Assembly (NCBI RefSeq): GCF_008831285.2
Contig: NW_022204510.1
Span: 1 to 25,407, forward strand
Length of the DNA: 25,407 bases
Source of the DNA: Nymphaea colorata
Taxonomy: Eukaryota > Streptophyta > Magnoliopsida > Nymphaeales > Nymphaeaceae
Reading direction: 5' to 3'
Shown: positions 10,592 through 19,806 of the stretch, piece by piece
How positions within the stretch are numbered: position 1 is the first letter of the stretch
How the letters are laid out: each line of letters begins with the position of its first letter
Translations under genes and position numbers: made by a program
The notes under the pieces: generated by a model
What the model was told of the DNA's origin: nothing
Databases searched by the model: none
The model's input: the letters and a program-made list of their open reading frames with translations, nothing else

Positions 10592-12325
10592 TCATCTTCT
10601 CTGAAAATTAAGCTTAGATATACAATAAGCAAACAAAGAAGCGAAGGCAACAGCGTATGCGATGAGAACAACTGCCACAACGCCCAACTGATCATGCGGA
10701 AAGCCAAAATAATCTTTCAGGAACAAACTAACTGCCTTCTTTTCTCCAAATACGTCAATCACCTTGTCTATGTCACCATACTGTGATGTAAAAAGTCCAC
10801 GGATAGTCCAATTTGAAGGGGTCATCCAGTATAGCCATATCCACCACTTTGGAATTTGCTGTATCAGAAAAGAGTTGACCTCATTAGTGAATATTAGCAC
10901 AATCCCATAACTATTTTCTTTCTTAAAGGTCACATCCGAGGTTAATTAGTTACTTGTGTAATTAGTCAGATAAACATTAGTCATGATGGGACATATCCTG
11001 CACCAGTATAAGCAAGCTTCAGGCTTTTGAGGCTATTCTCAGTATGCGATTGTTTGCCTGATGTGATGAGGTTTCAGATGATCTTCTACAAGCATCAAGG
11101 AGCAGCCTTTTTTACCCTACCACATCTTAATTGCTTCACCCATCATGCATGGGTTAGAAATGTCTTTTAGCTCATTCCTTGGATCAAGAGTGATCTGCCA
11201 CCTAAAATGAGTTTAGTGAAAGCATGTCCTTTGATTATCACTAGGTTGGGTACTCTGAGTAGATGTTGGATGCATTGAATACGATGCAACTCTGAATGAC
11301 TACTTCCTAGAGTACATGAATTTGCTGCTTGCCCAAGATAGACGAGCAATAGTTGTTTATAGATCAAGCTCTACTGGAGCCATTTCCAGACCCTTTTTCA
11401 GAAAGCAAACTAATTAATGTTGAGCAAGAATCCAGAAGTATTCTATAACGACATCCAGAAAAGCAAAAGCACAAATCTATTCTTACTTTCCAGATATCAG
11501 GAAGCCAGAAAAGAGAGTCAGTAATGTGTTGAAAACAGATTGCAGGATAGCAGCAATTTGAGCGTTTGGAGTTAATGAGACCACCAGCATCCCAAGATGA
11601 GCATAGAAAATAGCAAAAAGATGTACCATAAGATCTTATAAGCAGACCAGTAATAACCAACTGAAGGGTATGTGATAATCCAAAATGTAACAGCTTGGAT
11701 CAATGCACAAGGAATTTCGATGGCGACCTGCATTCATACAGATGAAATAGAAATTCAGTTGAAATAATTTTTTTTCTTGGTATTTTCCTGCATCTATTTC
11801 CACCACTATGGATAAAACGTTAGATGTTATCTGATGTCCAACTTGAACCCAACTTCGAATTTTCATACTCAAGAAATTCATTATATGGAAAAAGTGATCA
11901 ATCGCTACCATTTGTACAACCATTTTATCAAATCCAGTGGATCTTCAAAATCAATTATATCAAGCAATTGGATCTGATAAAATTATGTACATTGAATCCT
12001 TTCGAGCAATTGGATTTGATAAAATTATGTACATTGAATCCTTTATCTATGACTGACAGCCTGTTCCTGACTAGTTGGATGAGGCAATAGCTACATCTAC
12101 TGTATTTACATCTGTACCCCAACCCACCACCAGGAATACAAGTGATTCTTAAACTGAAAAACATATGATTCTTGGAAGAGGTGACATATATGGGCATAAC
12201 AATAAGATTTTAAACTAGAGTAGTAATTTTTTCCAACCTGTGCCAGTGAATAGGCACGTGCAGAGTACATTCCGGCAAATCTTTCCCGATACATGACTAT
12301 CCGCTCAGTTGCTACCACGGAATGA
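10592..12325 (-). pseudogene. PDR-type ABCG transporter, 3'-terminal exons, probably a pseudogene
   Basis: Three exon-like blocks encode the C-terminal membrane part of a full-size ABCG (pleiotropic drug resistance) exporter. Exon A (about 12325-12238) reads VVATERIVMYRERFAGMYSA and ends LAQ before donor CAG/GTTGG. Exon B (11727-11487) follows acceptor TGCAG, starts [20 protein letters not shown], then [12 protein letters not shown], and later gives [11 protein letters not shown] and [10 protein letters not shown] before GTAAG. The terminal exon (10858-10592, 88 residues) follows acceptor ATACAG, starts [11 protein letters not shown], and ends [17 protein letters not shown] then TGA, the classic PDR C-terminus. 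Damage: in exon B the frame changes between FSML and GMLVVSL, where homologues have a few extra residues (YFTY). Also, exon B ends in phase 2 while the terminal exon needs phase 0 in my hand reading. No nucleotide-binding domains are in the window, and homology stops at about 12323 where a tandem repeat starts. PDR proteins are plasma-membrane exporters of terpenoids, hormones or cuticle precursors. The substrate cannot be inferred here. Confidence 0.8.
11965..12048. repeat. 42-bp tandem duplication inside the ABCG intron
   Basis: Units 11965-12006 and 12007-12048 (caattggatytgataaaatt...) are nearly identical. They lie in the intron between exons A and B of the transporter remnant (intron 12237-11728). 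Confidence 0.85.
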
Positions 12326-14186
12326 ATAGCTATGCACAACAGCAGAATATTTATTCTTCAAACATTGAATCTCACGTCTATAAAGTATGAAATACTAACT
12401 ATTATTAAGTTATCATGTTATACTATTAACCACTTCTATAGAAACAAAACATGGCACTAAAAAATCTGTCTTCAGCCGAAGAGATATGTACAAAACATGG
12501 ATTCCACAGACATTAAAAAAATATAAAAAATATACATAACGCATTAACTATTACAAGGCACAGAAAATCTAAAAATAAAAACGGAAGAGTTTCTAACCGA
12601 CAGAATGCATAGCTCAGTTTCTAACGGACAGGGTTTCTGATGGGACAGAAACAAAACAATCAACAAAAAGCCAAGGCACAATAAATTAAAAAATCCAACA
12701 CAAATAGGCTGAAAACTCCAATGTAATAGACTGAAAAATATAATCCCAATAGACGTAACATCATAAATCTTTCATCTTAAAAAAAATGATAATTCATAAA
12801 TCATAAAAGCAAAACAAAGACAACTGAAGAGAAGACCTTATCTGAATAGCTATGCACGACAGCATAATATTTATTCATCAAACATTGAATCTCACGTCTA
12901 TAAAGTATGAAATATTAACTATTATTATGTTATCAAGTTATACTATATTAACCCCTTCTATAGAAACGAAACATCGATCTAAAAAATCAGTCTCCAGCCG
13001 AATAGCTATGTACAAAACATAGATTCCACAAAAAAAAGAAAAATCAGAACGACACGTAAGGCATTAACTATTCCAAGGCATAGAAAATACAAAAACAAAA
13101 CGAAAGAGTTTCTAACTGACAGAATTCATTTCCAACGGACAGGGTTCCTGAGTCCCTGACGCGACAAAATGCATAGCTTAGAAAAAAAAAACAAAACAAC
13201 CTACAAAAAGCCAAGGCACAATAAATTAAAAAATCCAACACAAATAGGCTGAAAAATCCAATGCAAATAGACGGAAAAATATAATCCAAATAGACGTAAC
13301 ATAATAAATCTTTCATCTTAAAAAAAATGATAATTCATAAATGATAAAATCATAAAAGCAAAACAAAGACAACTGAAAATAAGGCCTTAGCTGAATAGCT
13401 ATGCACAACAGCATAATATTTATGCACCAAACATTGAACATCACGTCTATAAAGTATGAAATACTAACTATTATTAAATTATAGTGTAATACTATATTAA
13501 CCCCTTCTATAGAAACGAAACATTGAACTAAAATATCAGTCTTCAGCCGAAGAGCTATGCACAAAACACGGATTCCACAGAAATTAAAAAAAAAAAATAG
13601 AAATACACGTATCGTATCGCATTAACTATTTCACGGCACCGGAAATCCAAAAACAAAACCAAAGAATTTCTAACTGACAAAATGCACAGCTCAGTTTCTA
13701 ACGGACAGAGTTTCTGACCGGAGAGAATGCATAGCTAAATAAAAAACTAAGACAACCAACAAAAAAGCCAAGGCACAATAAACAAAAAAATTCCAACACA
13801 AATTTGACTGAAAAATCCAATGCAAATAGACAAAACATCATAAACCTTTCATCTTAAAAAAAAATCATAATTCATAAATGATAAAATCATAAAAGTAAAA
13901 CAAAGACAACTGAAAATAAGGCTTTAGATGAATATCTATGCAGAACAGCATAACATTTATTCACCAAACATTGAATCTCACGTTTATAAAGTATGAAATA
14001 CTAACTATTATTAAGTTATTGTGTAATACTATATTCACCACTTCTAATGGAAACGAAACATCAAACTGAAGAATCAGTCTTCAACCAAAGAGCTATGCGC
14101 AAACCATGGATTCCGCAGAAAGAAAACAAAAAATCAGAAATACATGTAACGCATTAGTTATTCCACGGCGCAGAAAAACCAAAATC
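12323..14186. repeat. ~540-bp tandem repeat, four copies
   Basis: Unit starts marked by tgaatagctatgcacaacag fall near 12323, 12843, 13392 and 13929, giving spacings of about 520, 549 and 537 bp. The fourth copy stops at about 14186. Each unit holds, in order, gaatctcacgtctataaagt, a ttaagttat/tactat stretch, a cttctatagaaacgaaacat block, a second degenerate gagctatgcacaaaac copy, a cattaactattcca block, ctaacggacag, and an A-rich end with aagccaaggcacaataaa, tttcatcttaaaaaa and aaagacaactgaa. Copies differ by substitutions and small indels. The sequence is A-rich and noncoding on the plus strand. I do not recognise a known family. Confidence 0.9.
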
Positions 14187-14439
14187 ACTTTTACGTTTGA
14201 TCCTTTTGGTTATATTAGTAGAATCAGATGTTAAAAATTTGCAGAAATCTGGTTAATCCACTACTGAAATGGCATAAAGGGTGATAAATAGTGGACTTCT
14301 CAAAGGCCTGATGACATTGTCTCACACAGGCTATTTGAGGCTTATAAGAATTCAAGTGCTTCTAGTGGACAATCTGCTTGTTGGATTTCCAGTCATAGAT
14401 GAAAAAGAAAAACAGATAATAAGTTCGCATTTTGTGATT

Positions 14440-14615
14440 GAAAGGGTATGCTGGAAGGAGCGTCGGATGTAGCTGTCAAGAGGCTGTCCATGGGGTCGAA
14501 ACGAGGCACTATGGAGTTCATGAATGAAGTGAGGTTAATAGCAAAGCTTCAACATAAAAACCTGGTACAGCTTATTATAGGCTGCTGTGTTGAAGATAAA
14601 AGAAGAGCAGAGAGA
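14440..14615 (+). pseudogene. Receptor-like kinase domain fragment
   Basis: From a possible acceptor (gaaag/GG, about 14446) the plus frame reads [20 protein letters not shown], then [20 protein letters not shown] and LIIGCCVED. This is the N-lobe of a plant receptor-like kinase of the cysteine-rich/S-domain type: the AVKRL lysine that binds ATP (subdomain II), the helix-C glutamate in EFMNEV (III), and the [12 protein letters not shown] block (IV). An exon starting just after the VYK of GPVYK/G is usual for this family. Oddities: LIIGCC carries one more residue than the usual LLGCC. Homology stops at about 14605, where a 22-bp minisatellite begins. No glycine-rich loop, catalytic HRD, DFG, transmembrane or ectodomain coding sequence is found on either side. 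It is therefore a single-exon remnant, probably non-functional. Confidence 0.75.
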
Positions 14616-14622
14616 ATTTTGG

Positions 14623-14727
14623 AAACCGTTTGTTTATGTTTAATAAACCGTTTGTTTATGTTTAATAAACTGTTTGTTTATGTTTAATAAACTGTTTGTT
14701 TATGTTTAATAAACCGTTTGTTTATGA
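14623..14727. repeat. 22-bp minisatellite, ~4.8 copies
   Basis: Units start at 14623, 14645, 14667, 14689 and 14711 with consensus aaacygtttgtttatgttta plus at. Copies 3 and 4 have T where the others have C. Each unit plus the next few bases contains gtttat...ataaac, a 6-bp inverted repeat with a 5-base loop. It directly follows the kinase fragment. Confidence 0.95.
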
Positions 14728-15068
14728 TGAATCGACTTCACATTTTGATTTCTGCACTGAAGGCACTTGCCATCTTGACTCCCTTTTGTCATTCTAATTG
14801 CCTTCATTGGTCGATAGCTGCAGTCCACGTTATTTCCTATTTCAGTTGTACAATTTCCTTTAGCATTGAAATTACGATTATTTAAGTTTGTAGAATCTTG
14901 ATCAGTTACCTCTACCTGACAAATGCAAAGCGCTTGGAGGAATTCATGTCGAACATGGGATTTTCTGCGGGTGTTTCTCGTAATATGATTGCACAGAAAA
15001 TGTTTTGAGGAATTGACCTCAGTTTGATGCTTGAAATCTTGGATGACTGTGGTATTGAACCTGATCAT
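14706..15068 (-). other. Unrecognised 120-codon open frame (minus)
   Basis: The frame runs from ATG 15068 to a stop at about 14706. It is Asn/Thr/Lys-rich with eight cysteines, including CSYRP and GKCLQCRNQN near the end. It enters the minisatellite at its C-terminus, which argues against a conserved protein end. I see no signal peptide and no known cysteine pattern (not a convincing DUF26 or zinc knuckle). It may be chance. Confidence 0.15.
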
Positions 15069-16770
15069 TCAGCAATGCTTTTGAGGTTCCTGAGATGTCC
15101 CTCACAGCAAAAGCGCGCACGATCAATCCAACAACAACCACCGTTCACCTTTCCCTGCGACAGATAGATTATGGATCTCAAACCAAACATAGAGTGAAAA
15201 TGAACCACATAGATTTCACAGAGACCAACATGAGTATGTCTAATATTTGAACAGTTTTAACCTAGAGCTTAAAATGTGAACTAAGAACAGACTAAAGAAT
15301 ACAAGGCCTTGCTCCCAACCACACTAGTTCAGATCATTCCCTCTTCCCTTCTGGTTTAAGTTACCATGTAGGCACAATCCTCATGAACGAAGTTCTGCTA
15401 GGAAGCCTTATAAGGACTAAGTGAGTCTCCAGCAGACTTAACCATCCAGATTTTCAGTCCCTTTTGTACATATCTCTAAGACTCACTCAGGGCCAAAACC
15501 CATCATTGATAAGCAAAACACATCAATAGCAACCACAATCAAAGAATGGAACTTGCAATACGGTTGATTTTAGAATGTCTCAATTGAAATAGAACCACCA
15601 ACATAACTGGATGGTTTTAAGACATATTATGGCCCAACACAACTAGCTGTATCAATTGGATTATGATGGCCTATTCAGCGAGCATCGTCAACTTATGGAC
15701 TAACAACAATCTTTTTTCAAAATCAAAGCCAGAATCTTACCAAGAGTAACATTATCCACGAGTTAATGTAAAGGAATTATGAAACAAGATCAATGGTAAA
15801 TTCTCACGCGTCCTTCCAACTTCATCTTTCCTCAATGTTATAAATAACACATAAACTGCGAATGATCAGAGAGCTTGCATGATCAGATACGGACCCACGT
15901 TTTTTTTTTCTCTTACAGAGCTACACATGGATCTAGAAGCAACTATGGTACAGGAAACGTCACATGACAAAAAAATCAAAGCATCATCCATCAAATGGAC
16001 AAATAGAATGCGTAGTTTACCTTGATATATGATTTCAGAGTTGCAAAAACAAGAGATATCTTAATTAAAAAGTTAAACGTTAAACCAACAATTTAGTATA
16101 TATATAAAAGAAAAACCATGTTATTGTAAACAGAGGTTCATGAATTGAAAAAGTTGAAAACAAATGCAACTGAATCCGACCGAGTTCTCGTTCCTTATAG
16201 TTGATTGAGCTGTGGTTCAGCATCAATCAATAAAATTTGGTTGATATTCAAGACACGCATAAAACTCGCTTCTTGACTCTCTTTTTCTTTAGGGCTTGAA
16301 GAGATGAAAGGTGCACCTTATTCAATAATGCAAAATCTAATCAAAGAACGAAAAAAATGAGCAATTGTATCTTATATTGATGAGAAACATTTTCTAAACA
16401 TTTTTATAATATATATAAGCTTTACAGAATATCTAGAGCCAACAAACATGAGAACTATGCAGATTAATGTGAGCCGTCTAATCCTTTTACATAAGAGTAC
16501 CATGTGTAAAGTAATCTTTTCGAAAAGATGAACGACAGTATATAATTTGACTTTGGAAAAATAACTTTGCATGTAACACCTTGTGAGCAATCAATCAAAA
16601 CAATTAGAAGCATTAAATCAATTTACTTAATTCTCATATTTGCTCGTATGTGTGTCTGTCTGTACGTGCTTGTGTTTTTGTGTTAAGTGTGAAATATGTT
16701 TAACCCAAAGCCACAAAGCAAATACCATTCTCGCTTATAAGAAAAGAAAAGTGTCTCCATTTTTGTCACT
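15069..16770. other. AT-rich stretch, nothing recognised
   Basis: No RNA gene, convincing open frame or internal repeat is visible. There are short homopolymer runs (poly-T at about 15901) and a short TA run near 16095-16105 and again at 16406. Confidence 0.4.
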
Positions 16771-16782
16771 ATTAAACCAAGG

Positions 16783-16991
16783 GTGTTCCTGAAAGGGCAG
16801 AAAGAATGTCTCAGAAGACGTTCTCTATTTCCATTTAGGGTGTTTAGTCCAAAGAGCAAGTCTGTAGTCCAAGAGATAGTGGAGCGGCAAGGAGATGACG
16901 CACACTATCCCAGTTGGGAAAACACTCAACAAGTGCACCAATGCCTTCCAGAGTTAACACCTTGAGGACACGTTAAGGTTTGAGGGAAGGG
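16783..16991 (+). pseudogene. Ty3/gypsy polyprotein C-terminal remnant and polypurine tract
   Basis: The plus frame from 16783 gives QEIVERQGDDAHYPSWENTQ and then QVHQCLPEL. This resembles the end of plant Ty3/gypsy integrases (WKGLPEEEATWEDLxxLxxxFP). In the next frame the sequence continues HLEDTLRFEGRVIDS, resembling the usual N/HLEDKVxFEGG-type terminus, so there is at least one frameshift. The purine-rich ggtttgagggaaggg immediately precedes a TG and is a plausible polypurine tract for plus-strand priming. The rest of the polyprotein (reverse transcriptase, RNase H, protease) is not visible upstream, so the element is truncated at its 5' side. Confidence 0.5.
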
Positions 16992-17105
16992 TGATTGATA
17001 GTCCCCTGATATGAAGTCTTGAAATGTAAATGACGATAATATAGTATGACTAAGAGTAGGGGACCTGGATCCACTTACTATGAGGTCCCACTTGTATCAC
17101 CCTTC

Positions 17106-17145
<40 letters not shown>

Positions 17146-17314
17146 TAGGGTGATCCGACTTTTATGAAAAAGGTAACGAAAGTAATCCCCTTGTTGGTGT
17201 TGGGTTTGTCCTAATTTGGTGGGTAATCACTCTTTCTTCTTCATTTCCCCTTTCTATTCTCGAACGCAGCTGGGCAGAGTCGAGATAGTAGAAGGAAAGC
17301 GAGAGAAGCTACCA
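16992..17314 (+). mobile_element. Probable 3' LTR of the Ty3/gypsy remnant
   Basis: It begins TGATTGATAG directly after the polypurine tract. It contains a TA-rich segment (about 17106-17124) that could serve as a TATA region, followed by a GT run and a T/C-rich stretch (tctttcttcttcatttcccc), a common U3-R-U5 layout in plant LTRs. The 3' end is uncertain: gaagctacca at about 17314 ends in CA but does not mirror the first bases well. No second LTR copy or target-site duplication is present in the window. Confidence 0.4.
17106..17145. repeat. Compound (TA)n(TG)n microsatellite
   Basis: About 20 bp of TA followed by about 20 bp of TG repeats, inside the probable LTR. Confidence 0.95.
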
Positions 17315-17934
17315 AAGTGCTTTGAACCCAAAATTATGTATGCATGAAATCTACTGGAGAGGAAGTGCGCATGCACGAGAATTCAACCATGGGCACAAAA
17401 TTGATTCATATGCAAAGCAAAGCACTAACTTGTTATTAGAAAGAGAAATTTATGTTTTCTGCGCAATGATTTGAAAAAGTTAGAAAGTCTATATAACACT
17501 CCAAAAGTAGATAAAATAAACCGCAAAATGGAAAAAAAATCTGCATTACACACTGCATATAGCCTAAGCTATTAGATGATCCAACTTTGGAACCTATAGA
17601 ATAGAAGTCTGATTTTAAATGGTCTAGGACGTTGGATTTTAAACTTATATATATGATATGGATTAGAGGTCTCATCCAATCCCCTTTGGGATGTTGGATT
17701 TGGGATTTCGACCAATGGTCAAGATCAGAGGTCTCACCTAATCTGGTTGGGATGTTGGATTCAAGATTTTGAATATATATATGATACGGATTAGAGGTCT
17801 CATCCAATCCGGTTTGGGATGTTGGATTTGGGATTTCGAAAAAATGGTCAAGATCATAGGTCTCACCTGATCTGGTCTGGGATATTGGACTCAAGATTTT
17901 GAACAACCAGCTAGAACACAGATCTCACCTTATG

Positions 17935-19806
17935 CGGTCTAGGATGTCGAATGCATATTTTGAATGTGGATGTGAATTTTAAAATATTAACCCAAGTCTA
18001 GACCATGTTTAAAATCGCTTTGAGTATACATACAATCCAATGGAATTTAGAAACCTAAAAGTTGAAAGGTGCATTTACAAACTTGAGAATTTAGCAATGA
18101 TTTAAGAGAAGTGTGAAATCAAGTCCAAATGCTGGATTGGATTTTGAACTTTAAAACTCGAACCTCTACTTTACACCACGCTAAAAATCATTTTAAAAAT
18201 TCATTCAATCCACTATAACCAACAAACATCAAAATGAAAAAGTGCATTGAAAAACTTTGAGAATTTGACAAGCATTTAGGAAATATTTTAAATCAAATAC
18301 AAGGAATTGAGAAGATTCGAAGATCTATATAGACAAAGTAATATTCTTCAAGTGATTTCAAAAACTCCTAAGAGATGTGAAAAGAATTTACAGGAAATCA
18401 AAAAGCCACCCATCTGTTTCATGTGATCAAATATATGAGACGGGATATGAAATTTTGATATAAGAGATAGATGAGAGGTCCGATCTAGTCCGGCTTGCCA
18501 AATGGAATTTGGGATTCCATCCTAATATTTAAAATAGAAGTCTGATTTTAAATGGTCTAGGACGTTGGATTTTAAACTTATATATATGATACGGATTAAA
18601 GGTCTCATCCAATCCGGTTTGGGATGTTGCATTTGGGATTTCGACCAATGGTCAAGATCAGAGGTCTCACCTGATCTGGTCTGGGATGTTGGATTCAAGA
18701 TTTTGAATATATATATGATACGGATTAGAGGTCTCATCCAATCCAGTTTGGGATGTTGGATTTGGGATTTCGAAAAAATGGTCAAGATCAGAGGTCTCAC
18801 CTGATCCGGTATGGGATGTTGGACTCAAGATTTTGAACAACCAGCTAGAACATAGATCTCACCTTATCCGGACTAGGATGTCGAATGTATATTTTGAATG
18901 TGGATGTGAATTTTAAAATATTAACCCAAGTCTAGACCACGTTTAAAATCGCTTTGAGTATACATACAATCCCATGGAATTTAGAAACCTAAAAGTTGAA
19001 AGGTGCATTTACAAACTTGAGAATTTAGCAATGATTTAGAGAAGTGCGAAATCAAATCCAAAAAAATTGAAGATCTCTGGTGAAATTGAGAAAATTCCAA
19101 GAAAATTAATAATAAGAATTTGAAGTCAATTTACAAAATTTTGGAAAACTTAGAGAGTGGTTTCAAAGATTTATAAAACAGGAAATGATTTCAAAGATTC
19201 ATAAACCTTTTGTATCAGTTCAATGACGTTTGATTTAGGGTTTGCATCTAAGAAATAGATCAGAGGTCTAACCTGATCTGGTATGAGGTGTTGAATTAGG
19301 GATTCGGAGCTAATGTTTGAATCAGAGGTCAGCACTGATCCGGTCTAGGATGTTGCATGCAGGATTTAGACCAAAGCTTCTGATTGGAGGTCTAGTTTTC
19401 TACAGTCTCAAATGCTGGATTGGATTTTGAACTTTAAAACTCGAACCTCTACTTTACACCACGCTTAAAATCATTTTAAAAATTCATTCAATCCACTATA
19501 ACCAACAAACATCAAAATGGAAAAGTGTATTGAAAAACTTTGAGAATTTGACAAGCATTTAGGAAATATTTTAAATCAAATACAAGGAATTGAGAAGATT
19601 TGAAGATCTATATAGAGAAAGTAATATTCTTCAAATGATTTCAAAAACTCCTAAGGGATGTGAAAAGAATTTACAGGAAATCAAAAAGCCACCCATTTGT
19701 TTCATGTGATCAAATATATGCGACGGGATTTGAAATTTTAATATAAGAGATAGATGAGAGATCCGATCTAGTCCGGCTTGCCAAATGGAATTTGGGATTC
19801 TATCCT
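17935..19806 (+). repeat. Duplicated flank segments within the satellite region
   Basis: Segment 17935-18120 recurs at 18870-19050 (gaatgtggatgtgaatttta, cccaagtctagaccaygttt). Segment 18130-18530 recurs at 19409-19806 (aaatgctggattggattttg, gcatttaggaaatattttaa, agccacccatytgtttcatg). The second copy has about 350 bp (19055-19405) not present in the first, including diverged modules such as agatcagaggtctaacctga. A shortened relative lies at 20628-20822. These are less frequent than the dimers and appear to be part of an older, longer repeating unit. Confidence 0.85.
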
